Part shown: one piece after another, positions 1 through 6,134 of the stretch | How positions within the stretch are numbered: the stretch's first letter is position 1 | How the letters are laid out: the number at the start of each line of letters is the position of its first letter | Program-made: the position numbers and the translations under genes | Notes under the pieces: generated by a model | What the model was told of the DNA's origin: nothing | Database searches by the model: none | What the model saw: only the letters and a program-made list of their open reading frames with translations | Origin: Candidatus Cloacimonadota bacterium | GTDB lineage: Bacteria > Cloacimonadota > Cloacimonadia > Cloacimonadales > WRIO01 | Assembly (NCBI GenBank): GCA_017998585.1 | Contig: JAGOCT010000112.1 | Location: 1 to 6,222, forward strand | Direction of reading: 5' to 3' | DNA length: 6,222 nucleotides

Positions 1-1
1 G

Positions 2-961
2 TTTAGTCTGATCAGTTTAATCGGTAGTGATATCAGAAGTTATTTATCTGATGCATATAATGTTATATTTAAATTGCATGGTGTCAGCCCGATGGAACAG
101 AAAGAACTGCTTCAATCTCTGACTGTTTGTCATGAGGATATTCTCTTATATAATGACTATGAAATTGATGATCTGTTTATTGCATCTGATCTGATGATTT
201 CTGATGTATCTTCTATTGCCTTTGAATTTATGGCGTTAGGCAAACCAGTTTTACTGTATAATTCTCCTTTGATGAGTAAACACCCTAAATATGACTTGAA
301 TGATCTTGAACATCAGTATAGAAAGACATTTCAATGCTTTAGGACACTATCTGAACTGCCTGATTTAATCAGCCGTTATATTAGTGATACAGATTATCAA
401 AAGCGTATGCAAACAATAGGCAGTCGTTTTATTGGAATCAGGGATGGTTCTTCCTCTCAGTTTGTAGTAGAAACAGCGATAAAACAACTAAATCAGATGA
501 ATAAACGAGTGTTATTGATATCTGATTCACAAGAGACGCATTTACCTGTTTACTGCGATTGTTTGATTTCTCAGGATGTGGTGAATACCCATATCCCATC
601 TGAGTATGCGTATATTATTATAAAACAGGGTGTTAAAAGAGAAACTCCAAATCTGATCCGATATTTGTATCATGCACTCAATCGTTTTCAAAATACGATT
701 GTGATGCCTTTCTCTTATGAGCCTGATTCGGGAGACCTGTTTATTGGTAAACATATACCTGAAACAGCCAATATGACTTTTGATCAGATTCAAACAGCAC
801 TGAGTTACAGATATTCAGGTTGTCATTCTGAAACAATCGTTCTGAATGAAAAATGCTTTGCTTTTCCTTATCATGGTGAGAGTTATACGGTTTCAGATTA
901 TCTCAATTCCGCTACTGAAATCAGGCAGATGAAGCTTATCTTTGAGGCGATGATTGACTGA
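2..961 (+). CDS. CDP-glycerol glycerophosphotransferase-like protein, 3' part (5' end outside window)
   Basis: The frame is open from the left edge, so this is the last 319 residues of a longer protein; the first in-frame start-like codon (TTG at 74) has no reason to be the true start. Seen: a K-L-H-G element at residues 24-27 and, at 68-86, DVSSIAFEFMALGKPVLLY, which matches the conserved C-terminal signature of the TagB/TagF family (D-x-S-S...F-E/D-F...K-P-x-x-x-Y). Known for the family: membrane-associated GT-B-fold enzymes that move glycerol-phosphate or related polyol-phosphate from a CDP-activated donor to a cell-surface glycan or glycolipid. From about residue 166 (MNKRVLLISDSQE) there is a further stretch of about 150 residues that I do not recognise; it has no separate ribosome site, so it is a fused C-terminal region. 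The gene ends in TGA, eight bases from the stop of the convergent operon. Substrate unknown; a role in surface polymer or capsule assembly is inferred. Confidence 0.75.
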   Translation, partial: FSLISLIGSDIRSYLSDAYNVIFKLHGVSPMEQKELLQSLTVCHEDILLYNDYEIDDLFIASDLMISDVSSIAFEFMALGKPVLLYNSPLMSKHPKYDLNDLEHQYRKTFQCFRTLSELPDLISRYISDTDYQKRMQTIGSRFIGIRDGSSSQFVVETAIKQLNQMNKRVLLISDSQETHLPVYCDCLISQDVVNTHIPSEYAYIIIKQGVKRETPNLIRYLYHALNRFQNTIVMPFSYEPDSGDLFIGKHIPETANMTFDQIQTALSYRYSGCHSETIVLNEKCFAFPYHGESYTVSDYLNSATEIRQMKLIFEAMID

Positions 962-969
962 ATAATCTG

Positions 970-1512
970 TTAATATCTCACTCCAATAAAGATAAGTGGC
1001 GGATAGTAGAAAAAACGATTATCTCCTTTTTTGGACATTTCAATGAAGCTATCCGGTTTATTTCCTGCATATAAGGCAAATCCAAAAGGCCATTGGATAT
1101 TGACATAAGCATTTTGATTAAGTAATTGGAAATCATATAAATAACCTACCCTAAACTCATTCCAAACATCAAAACTTTTGTATCGTTTTTGCTCATTGGA
1201 CTCGTAAAAATTGTCATAAATAGGCCAGATTTGATATTCTGCATGAATATTTTCTGAGAAATATCTTCGATATCCCAGTATTATCCCACCTGCGTCTGTA
1301 TGTCCACAATCGTACTTAATCTTCATATAGACAGGACCGGTTATGAATTCATTTTTCGCATCAGTCATATGACTTAGATGAACCGCATAAATATTCATTA
1401 GGGGTGATAAAGGCGATATCTCTATGGCATTTGCTGGCTTTTGTAGGTTTTCTTGTGTATATAAACTTGCATATACCCCGAATAGAATGAATAATATCAT
1501 CATTCTAATCAT
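970..1512 (-). CDS. putative outer-membrane beta-barrel-like protein, hypothetical
   Basis: This 180-residue product is unrecognised by name. It begins with a signal peptide (MIRMMILFILFGVYASLYTQ, likely cleavage after Gln20). The mature part alternates polar and aromatic/hydrophobic residues, with short strand-like pieces (MKIKYDCG, YRRYF, IHAEYQIWPIY, FRVGYLYDF, AYVNIQWPFGFALY) and ends in IFIGVRY. A terminal aromatic residue after an alternating strand is typical of outer-membrane barrels recognised by BamA. No catalytic motif is visible. The start ATG overlaps the upstream flavodoxin stop as ATGA, with AGAGG seven bases before it, so translation is probably coupled. It is the last gene of the TetR-flavodoxin operon and ends in TAA. 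An alternative is a soluble periplasmic beta-sandwich protein. Two conserved-looking Cys are absent (only one in the mature part), so no disulfide is expected. Confidence 0.6.
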   Translation of the reverse strand: MIRMMILFILFGVYASLYTQENLQKPANAIEISPLSPLMNIYAVHLSHMTDAKNEFITGPVYMKIKYDCGHTDAGGIILGYRRYFSENIHAEYQIWPIYDNFYESNEQKRYKSFDVWNEFRVGYLYDFQLLNQNAYVNIQWPFGFALYAGNKPDSFIEMSKKGDNRFFYYPPLIFIGVRY

Positions 1513-2102
1513 TGTTTAGCCTCTGCTTTTTGAAGAAAGGACTCTGTCCATGCTTCGATTGCTTTCCAGTCTCTTTTATCTTCTTCTTTTGCTCCTACCA
1601 TTTTTGATATCAATCTTTGAAAGAAATTCAGCTTAGAAAAATCCATTCTGCCTAAAAAGCGACCTTCCATGATTGGCTGAACGAGATTTCTTTCTTTTTC
1701 AAGATATTTATTGATTTGTTGAAGACTTTTCTCATCTGTTTTGTCAAATGACATTCCTACTGAAAAGTAGGCTACCGGTATCGATTTCAATGAGTTCTGG
1801 TTTTGTTCGATGAAACGGCTTGCGTCTTTATTCCATTTACCCATATAAATAGAAGAACCAACTATCACTGCCTGATAATTATCTAAGTTGACTGTTTTTC
1901 CTGCTTTAATGATATCTGCTGAACTGCCATTTTTCTCAATACATTTTTTTATAAAGACTGCAATTTCAGATGTTGTGCCGGTTTTTGAGCTGTAAATAAG
2001 GGCTATTTTCATTTGTTTTTCTCCTTTTTCATTGTTTTTACAAAAGATTAACTGACTTGTGACTAATATCGCTATAGTCAAAATGATGACTTTAATCTTC
2101 AT
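1509..2102 (-). CDS. HemG-like flavodoxin, with possible lipoprotein leader (two candidate starts)
   Basis: From the long ATG at 2102 the product has 197 residues; from the inner ATG at 2012 it has 167. The inner start gives the classic flavodoxin beginning MKIALIYSSKTGTTSEIA, whose S-S-K-T-G-T-T loop binds the FMN phosphate. Later pieces, VIVGSSIYMGKW, VAYFSVGMS, GRMDFSKLNFF and RDWKAIEAW, resemble the flavodoxin_5 / HemG group (menaquinone-linked protoporphyrinogen oxidase in enterobacteria). No haem genes are nearby, so a specific HemG role is not claimed; a general FMN electron-transfer protein is safer. The long form adds a hydrophobic leader (MKIKVIILTIAILVTSQLIFC) with a lipobox-like L-I-F-C at residues 18-21, which would anchor it as a periplasmic lipoprotein. 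Both starts have strong ribosome sites. The long start overlaps the regulator gene by 11 bases; the TGA stop overlaps the next gene by four. Confidence 0.85.
   Translation of the reverse strand: MKIKVIILTIAILVTSQLIFCKNNEKGEKQMKIALIYSSKTGTTSEIAVFIKKCIEKNGSSADIIKAGKTVNLDNYQAVIVGSSIYMGKWNKDASRFIEQNQNSLKSIPVAYFSVGMSFDKTDEKSLQQINKYLEKERNLVQPIMEGRFLGRMDFSKLNFFQRLISKMVGAKEEDKRDWKAIEAWTESFLQKAEAKQ
2021..2026 (-). promoter_or_regulatory. Shine-Dalgarno of the inner flavodoxin start
   Basis: AAGGAG on the minus strand, eight bases before the inner ATG at 2012 and inside the coding sequence of the longer form. In that frame it encodes Lys-Gly-Glu within KNNEKGEKQ. Its ideal sequence and spacing suggest that a leaderless cytosolic flavodoxin is also, or instead, made. 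Confidence 0.65.
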
Positions 2103-2712
2103 TTTTTACTCCTGTATGTTTGTTGTTTAATTGATTTAGAAAATTTTTCATAATATTTTCACAATTAGTTACTACCATCTTGGTAAAATCAGATTCTTTT
2201 TCGTAAGTAATACGGGCAGAAATATTTATACATAGTTCACCATGCAGATATCGATGTAAAATTCTGCTGATTTCATACGAATTTTCAATGGTTTTTAACT
2301 GAGGAAATATATCTAACAACATATTTGCAAGATTTTGTCCGGGTAATAATAATAGAGGCTTAATCTTTTCCGGAATATCTTTACTCATTGGATCAAACCA
2401 AATCAGCTTATACCAGGCAGTATGAGTCAAAGAATATATTGTCAGATTTTTAAAGAAACAGTTAAATCGTTGCCACTGATCTGGACTCGTTTCTAAAGCT
2501 GACAAAACGGTACTTACCATATCTTTAAGTGCATAAACCAAACAATCCCATCGCAATTCATCTAAGTCTGAATAGTAGTTGTAGATATTCGGATGAGAGC
2601 AGTTAAGAGACTTAGCAATGTCTCTGATTGTAATGTTTTGAGAACCGTTTTTCTCAATGATCAGATTCATTGTTGTTTCAATAATGATTTCTTTATTAAG
2701 GTTTTTTTTCAT
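2092..2712 (-). CDS. TetR-family transcriptional regulator
   Basis: This 206-residue protein has the usual TetR size and layout. The N-terminal DNA-binding domain (about residues 8-55) contains the helix-turn-helix ITIRDIAKSLNCSHPNIYNY at 27-46, followed by YSDLDELRW, the typical start of helix 4. The rest (about 60-195) is helical and hydrophobic, as expected for a ligand-binding dimer domain, with the WYKLIWFDPMSKDIPEKIKPL stretch in the middle; the ligand cannot be told from sequence. The start at 2712 is supported by AAAGGA seven bases upstream. It is the first gene of the operon with the flavodoxin and the outer-membrane-type protein, and two abutting palindromes lie just upstream of its start. 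These make autorepression, and control of the whole operon, the likely role (inference). An inducer related to redox stress or a toxic small molecule would fit, but is not shown. It ends in TAA. Confidence 0.9.
   Translation of the reverse strand: MKKNLNKEIIIETTMNLIIEKNGSQNITIRDIAKSLNCSHPNIYNYYSDLDELRWDCLVYALKDMVSTVLSALETSPDQWQRFNCFFKNLTIYSLTHTAWYKLIWFDPMSKDIPEKIKPLLLLPGQNLANMLLDIFPQLKTIENSYEISRILHRYLHGELCINISARITYEKESDFTKMVVTNCENIMKNFLNQLNNKHTGVKNED
2109..2113 (-). promoter_or_regulatory. Shine-Dalgarno of the long flavodoxin start
   Basis: AGGAG on the minus strand, six bases before the ATG at 2102. It lies inside the end of the TetR-family gene, so the long form is probably translated by ribosomes finishing the regulator. 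Its strength is the main reason to take the lipoprotein-leader form seriously. Confidence 0.7.
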
Positions 2713-2725
2713 ATCATTCCTTTAA

Positions 2726-2753
2726 GTTACCAATGGTAATTACATTTGGTAAC
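2726..2753. promoter_or_regulatory. Tandem palindromic operator, probable TetR-family binding site
   Basis: Two 13-bp half-sites abut. Site 1 (2727-2739) is TTACCAATGGTAA, a perfect palindrome about its central A. Site 2 (2740-2752) is TTACATTTGGTAA, matching site 1 at 10 of 13 positions. The outer arms GTTACCAA (2726-2733) and TTGGTAAC (2746-2753) are also an exact 8-bp inverted repeat with a 12-bp spacer. Length and symmetry are those of TetR-family operators, and two offset dimers could bind cooperatively. The block lies 13 bases before the regulator's start codon and covers the expected -10 region of its promoter. Confidence 0.75.
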
Positions 2754-2771
2754 AAAGAATGATTATGTCAA
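2738..2771 (-). promoter_or_regulatory. Promoter of the TetR-flavodoxin operon
   Basis: A consensus -35, TTGACA, is read on the minus strand at 2771-2766. No good -10 stands at the ideal distance: CCAAAT (16-bp spacer) and CAAATG (17-bp spacer) are poor, and TGTAAT is better but 21 bp away. Whichever is used lies inside the tandem operator, so a bound repressor would block RNA polymerase. A-rich DNA upstream of the -35 may act as an UP element. Confidence 0.5.
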
Positions 2772-2849
2772 GAAGTTTTTTTTAAAATGTTTAAAAAAAT
2801 GCTTATAAAAGTGATTTCTATTTAATATCAAAAAAAATGAGAAAAAAGC

Positions 2850-2878
2850 TTGCTAAAAAACTAAAAATAACTTATTCT
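2850..2878 (+). promoter_or_regulatory. Possible promoter of the TPR histidine kinase gene
   Basis: TTGCTA (2850-2855) and TATTCT (2873-2878) are separated by 17 bases, each matching consensus at four of six positions. A second -10-like hexamer, TATTAT, is at 2878-2883. Transcription would begin around 2885-2890, leaving a leader of under 20 bases with GAAGG at 2892-2896. The region is so A+T-rich that chance matches are common. Confidence 0.35.
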
Positions 2879-2902
2879 ATTATTAAGAAATGAAGGTTGC
2901 AT

Positions 2903-4786
2903 ATGATAAAAGATTATGATTTAATGTTATCAGCATACGAAGAAGAAAAAAATCCCTTAAAAAAAGCAAGAAAAGGGAAACTGATTGCGGATAAGTTATG
3001 GAGTAATGGTGAATATCAGAAATGCAGGGATCTATGTGATGAATGTCTTGCATTGTTAGAATTTACAGACGATTTATCAGCAGATCCAGATCTTGAATTT
3101 GATATATTGACTACTATCGGAATCAGCTATAATGTGCAGGGAAATCATCTGAAAGCCAGAGATATTTTTGATAAAGCCTTAACAATTGGAAAAGAAAAGA
3201 ATAACTATCAGCTAATTCTTAAAAGTTATATCAATATTGGTAATTCTGATTATTACCTTATGAATTATGAGAGTGCACTTGATCTGTATTTTAATGCCGT
3301 CATGATATCTGAGCAACAGAAAACATATAGTATGTTACCAAAACTGTATAATAATATAGGCAATGTGCTAATGGCTTTAACAAACTACGATGAAGCTCTT
3401 GATTACTTTAAAAAATCTCTTCATGAGAAAATGAAAACTCAAAACAAAGCTGATATTGCCAACAGTATGGCTAATATTGCCAATGTATATACAAAAAAAC
3501 AGGATTTTATTCAGGCCTTATCCTATTATAAGGGCGCCTTAAAGCTTTTTAAAGAAGAAAATTGTATTCACAACATCTCTTTCGTTTATATCAATCTTGC
3601 TGAAATTTATCTGTATAAGAAAGAATACGCAAAAGCAGTCCGATATTTACTGCAGTCTTTGGAGATAAATAAGCAGATAGACAATCAGAAGAATCTTTAT
3701 CATACATACAACACACTTGGTCGTGTCTATTTTGATATTCAAGATCTAGAATCAGCTGAAAAATGTTTTGATATCATTCTGAAAAACAAAGAAGAGCTAC
3801 AAGACAAGAAGATTTACTTATCTTTTTTGTATAATTACGCTTGCTTACAGATCGCTAAAGGTAACAGTAAATTGGCATTACAATATCTTGACGAATATGA
3901 AACAATGAATTATCAGGTATTTAATGAAGATATGGCTGCCCAAATTGCCAGTATGAGAACTAAGTTTGACTATGAACAAAAACAAAATGAAGTTGATTTG
4001 TATCGAATTAGAAATATCGAACTTCTGGAAGCAAAAAATCAAATCGAACAGCAAAAAGAAGAACTGATTCAGCTCAATCAGTCAAAAGATGCAATTTTGA
4101 ATATAGTTTCTCATGATCTCAAAAATACATTAGGCTCAATTGTTACTTCTATTGATTTGTTAGCTAATGAAGTCAATGATGAAGGGGCAAATCGATTTCT
4201 TGATATAATCAAAGATTCAAGTGAAAAAGCGATTAAACTGGTAAAGGATATTTTGGAAGCGAACAGGATTGAAATGGTAAATTATCAGCTTGATTTGGAA
4301 TATTTTAACATCAGTGATGTGATATTATCCTATCGTATTCAATTTCAAAATATTGTAGCATTGAAAAGAATAAAACTAATTTTTGAAACATCAAAAGAGG
4401 CATTAAACTGTAAAATTAACATTGATAAGTTCTGGCAAATATTACATAATGTCTTTTCAAACGCAGTCAAATATTCCTATTTTGATGGCGAAGTCTTTAT
4501 TCGTACTTCGAAAGTGTTTGAGAATGGAGAGCCTTATGCACTGATTGAAGTCGAAGATCAGGGTGTTGGAATCCCCCAGAATATGATTCCTGTTCTCTTT
4601 GAAAAATTTTCACCGGCAAGTCGAAAAGGAACAGCAGGTGAAGGCTCAACCGGGCTGGGTTTATCAATCGTTAAAAGGCTGGTTGAATTACATAATGGAT
4701 TTGTCAGGGTCAGTTCTGTTGAAAAAAAAAGGTACAACATTTATGATATATTTGCCTTTAACTTATTACTAAGTAATGAAATATGA
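2903..4786 (+). CDS. Cytosolic TPR-coiled-coil sensor histidine kinase, 3' end frameshifted
   Basis: The ATG at 2903 is chosen because GAAGG lies six bases before it; the TTG at 2897 has no room for a ribosome site. Residues about 20-340 are a tetratricopeptide array (for example YNNIGNVLMALTNYDEALDY, MANIANVYTKKQDFIQALSY). A coiled coil follows at about 355-400 (NQIEQQKEELIQLNQSKDAI). The dimerisation/phosphoacceptor domain has SHDLKN with His404. The ATPase domain shows Asn520 in HNVFSNAVKYS, Asp552 in DQGVGIP, and GEGSTGLGLSIVKRL from 579. No membrane segment or signal peptide is present, so it should sense an internal signal through TPR contacts. No response regulator is nearby, so its partner is unknown. 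After Lys609 the reading frame changes in a run of nine A: the sequence reads R-Y-N-I-Y-D to a TGA at 4784, while removing one A gives GTTFMIYLPLTYY and TAA at 4770-4772, the normal end of the ATPase fold. Confidence 0.9.
   Translation: MIKDYDLMLSAYEEEKNPLKKARKGKLIADKLWSNGEYQKCRDLCDECLALLEFTDDLSADPDLEFDILTTIGISYNVQGNHLKARDIFDKALTIGKEKNNYQLILKSYINIGNSDYYLMNYESALDLYFNAVMISEQQKTYSMLPKLYNNIGNVLMALTNYDEALDYFKKSLHEKMKTQNKADIANSMANIANVYTKKQDFIQALSYYKGALKLFKEENCIHNISFVYINLAEIYLYKKEYAKAVRYLLQSLEINKQIDNQKNLYHTYNTLGRVYFDIQDLESAEKCFDIILKNKEELQDKKIYLSFLYNYACLQIAKGNSKLALQYLDEYETMNYQVFNEDMAAQIASMRTKFDYEQKQNEVDLYRIRNIELLEAKNQIEQQKEELIQLNQSKDAILNIVSHDLKNTLGSIVTSIDLLANEVNDEGANRFLDIIKDSSEKAIKLVKDILEANRIEMVNYQLDLEYFNISDVILSYRIQFQNIVALKRIKLIFETSKEALNCKINIDKFWQILHNVFSNAVKYSYFDGEVFIRTSKVFENGEPYALIEVEDQGVGIPQNMIPVLFEKFSPASRKGTAGEGSTGLGLSIVKRLVELHNGFVRVSSVEKKRYNIYDIFAFNLLLSNEI
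4722..4730 (+). repeat. Nine-A homopolymer at the kinase frameshift
   Basis: G followed by nine A, at the codons for E-K-K. An eight-A version would keep the conserved ATPase end in frame. Runs of this length are prone to replication slippage, RNA polymerase slippage and sequencing error. Confidence 0.85.
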
Positions 4787-4815
4787 AATTATTCATACAA
4801 ATTATTAAAAAAAAA

Positions 4816-4844
4816 TTGACAAAATCATTCCTTTCTGTAATACT
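4816..4844 (+). promoter_or_regulatory. Promoter of the binding protein-sensor operon
   Basis: A perfect TTGACA at 4816-4821 is followed after 17 bases by AATACT (4839-4844, four of six matches), which has TGT directly before it, giving an extended -10. Nine A at 4807-4815 abut the -35 and may act as an UP element. Transcription would start near 4851, about 26 bases before the start codon. This is the best-looking promoter in the window. Confidence 0.65.
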
Positions 4845-4852
4845 TAATACAG
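4835..4852. promoter_or_regulatory. Imperfect 18-bp palindrome over the -10, candidate operator
   Basis: CTGTAATA and TAATACAG are arms around a central CT, matching in seven of eight paired positions. It covers the -10 and the expected transcription start of the binding protein gene, where a repressor would act. It is unlike the TTACCAATGGTAA sites upstream of the TetR-family gene, so a different regulator would be needed. A+T-rich DNA makes chance palindromes possible. Confidence 0.35.
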
Positions 4853-4876
4853 GTCTATAAAAAAGGAGTGTGTGAA

Positions 4877-5626
4877 ATGAAAAAATTAGTGATGATGTTA
4901 ATGACAGGGTTGATGTTCTGTGTCCTTTATTCACAGATGCTAAACATTGTAACCGAAGAGTATCCACCTTACAACTATACTCAAAATGGTAAGGTAACAG
5001 GAGTCTCAACAGAAGTTGTAGAAGCTGTTTTAGAAGTAAGTGGTCTTAAAGGAAAAATTGCTGTTTATCCCTGGAAAAGAGCTTATGTCATGGCTGAGAA
5101 TGATCCAAATACTTTAATTTATTCAATGGGCAGAACCCCTGAAAGGGAAGCAAAGTTTAAATGGGTTGGCGTGGTAGCGCCTTATGATGTTTATCTTTTC
5201 TCTTTAAATAGTCGTAAAGATATTCACATAAAAACCCTTGATGATGCCAAGAAATACAAAAGTGGAACGACACAAAATGATGCCAGAGAACAATATTTGA
5301 TTAAGAAGGGCTTCAAAGTTGGAGATCATATTGATAATTCTGCTACCAATGCATAAAATCTTGAAAAATTATTGATTAACCGTATTGATTTATGGCCTAT
5401 TGCTGAATTAGTCGCTAATCAAATGGTAAAAGATAAAGGGATGGATCCTGATAAGACCCTTGCTAAGTCTTTTCATATTACAGATTTATCTTCTGATGGA
5501 CTCTATATGGCTTTTAGTTTATCCACTTCGGATGAGGTGGTTAAAAAGTTTAAAGATGGACTGGCAAAGATTAAAAAAGATGGGACATATCAAAGGATTT
5601 TAAAAAAGTATAATATCAAAGCATAG
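4877..5626 (+). pseudogene. Periplasmic solute-binding protein (SBP family 3), interrupted by in-frame TAA
   Basis: The ATG at 4877 is chosen because AGGAG lies eight bases upstream (4864-4868); the GTG at 4868 is part of that site. Residues 1-20 (MKKLVMMLMTGLMFCVLYSQ) form a signal peptide. The mature protein begins LNIVTEEYPPYNYTQNGKVT, the standard opening of family 3 solute-binding proteins (amino-acid-type and signalling variants), with YPWKRAY, YSMGRTPEREAKFKWVG and the C-terminal DGTYQRILKKYNI also typical. Codon 160 (5354-5356) is TAA, but the same frame continues without a break as NLEKLLINRIDLWPIAELVA to a TAG at 5624, for a total of 249 codons, the normal family size. The stop removes the second half of lobe 2, so the 159-residue product should not fold or bind ligand. 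A C-to-T change of CAA (Gln) explains it. No permease or ATPase gene is adjacent, and a membrane sensor follows 19 bases later, so a role in sensing rather than uptake is inferred. Confidence 0.85.
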
Positions 5627-5645
5627 AAAGAATAGTGGAGGAATT

Positions 5646-6134
5646 ATGAAAAACTCATCAATTTCAGTTAGAATTATCGTCGGACTGGTTGTTGTTGTTG
5701 TTTTAGTTCTTGGTATTTCAGGAACGGTTAACATTTTATCTGCCCGAAAAACTCTTAATAAGGATTTACAGGAACGAGTTGTTCAGTTGTCCGAAAGATT
5801 AGCTGTTCAGATGGCTTCTTATGTCTGGGACTTAAATAATGCCGGTGCTGAAAATGTTTTAATGTTCGAATTTAAGGATGAAAGTCTCGCAGGAATAGAG
5901 ATTGTTACGGCTGATGGGTCTAAATTTATCTCTCTTATAAGAAACGAGAAATGGGAAGCTAATATTGGAGAGTTAACGGATGCTTATAAAAAAGAAAACA
6001 AGATTGTTAATACTTCTGATGTGATTCGTGATAATAACAGTATTGCTAAAGTAACCGTCTATTTTACCAATGAGTTTGTAAATAAAGAAATAACCAAAGA
6101 AATTGGAAAAAATATTTTTCAAATTATTATTTGA
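5646..6134 (+). CDS. Membrane-anchored extracytoplasmic sensor domain, truncated before its output domain
   Basis: The ATG at 5646 has GGAGG four bases before it (5637-5641). Of 162 residues, 1-9 are cytosolic, about 10-28 form a membrane helix (IIVGLVVVVVLVLGISGTV), and 29-155 lie outside. The segment MASYVWDLNNAGAENVLMFEFKDESLAGIEIVTADG resembles the A-L-W-N-F-D...LKD...I...D-x-G pattern common in the input domain of histidine kinases and nucleotide cyclases. VTVYFTNEFVNKEI is the usual run-up to the second membrane helix, which starts at IFQIII and is cut by TGA after six residues. The other two frames beyond this point are hydrophilic or stop at once, so a one-base shift does not restore it; deletion or rearrangement is more likely. 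The remaining protein could be anchored but could not signal inward. It shares an operon with the binding protein, which probably was its periplasmic partner. Confidence 0.65.
   Translation: MKNSSISVRIIVGLVVVVVLVLGISGTVNILSARKTLNKDLQERVVQLSERLAVQMASYVWDLNNAGAENVLMFEFKDESLAGIEIVTADGSKFISLIRNEKWEANIGELTDAYKKENKIVNTSDVIRDNNSIAKVTVYFTNEFVNKEITKEIGKNIFQIII

Noticed and set aside
542..793. Minus-strand open frame of 83 codons
   Set aside because: It lies wholly inside the transferase coding region, lacks a ribosome site and has no protein character.
4558..4740. Minus-strand open frame of 60 codons
   Set aside because: It is antisense to the conserved ATPase motifs of the kinase, which fully explain the sequence.
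4783..4796. Possible terminator hairpin ATGAA-ATTA-TTCAT after the kinase
   Set aside because: The stem is only five A+T-rich pairs and is not followed by a T run on the plus strand.
4758..5009. Minus-strand open frame of 83 codons
   Set aside because: It crosses the promoter and signal peptide of the binding protein gene and shows no recognisable protein features.
5354..5356. Recoding or reassignment of TAA as a sense codon
   Set aside because: Other genes here (the outer-membrane-type protein and the TetR-family regulator) end at TAA in the expected place, so a simple nonsense change is a better explanation.
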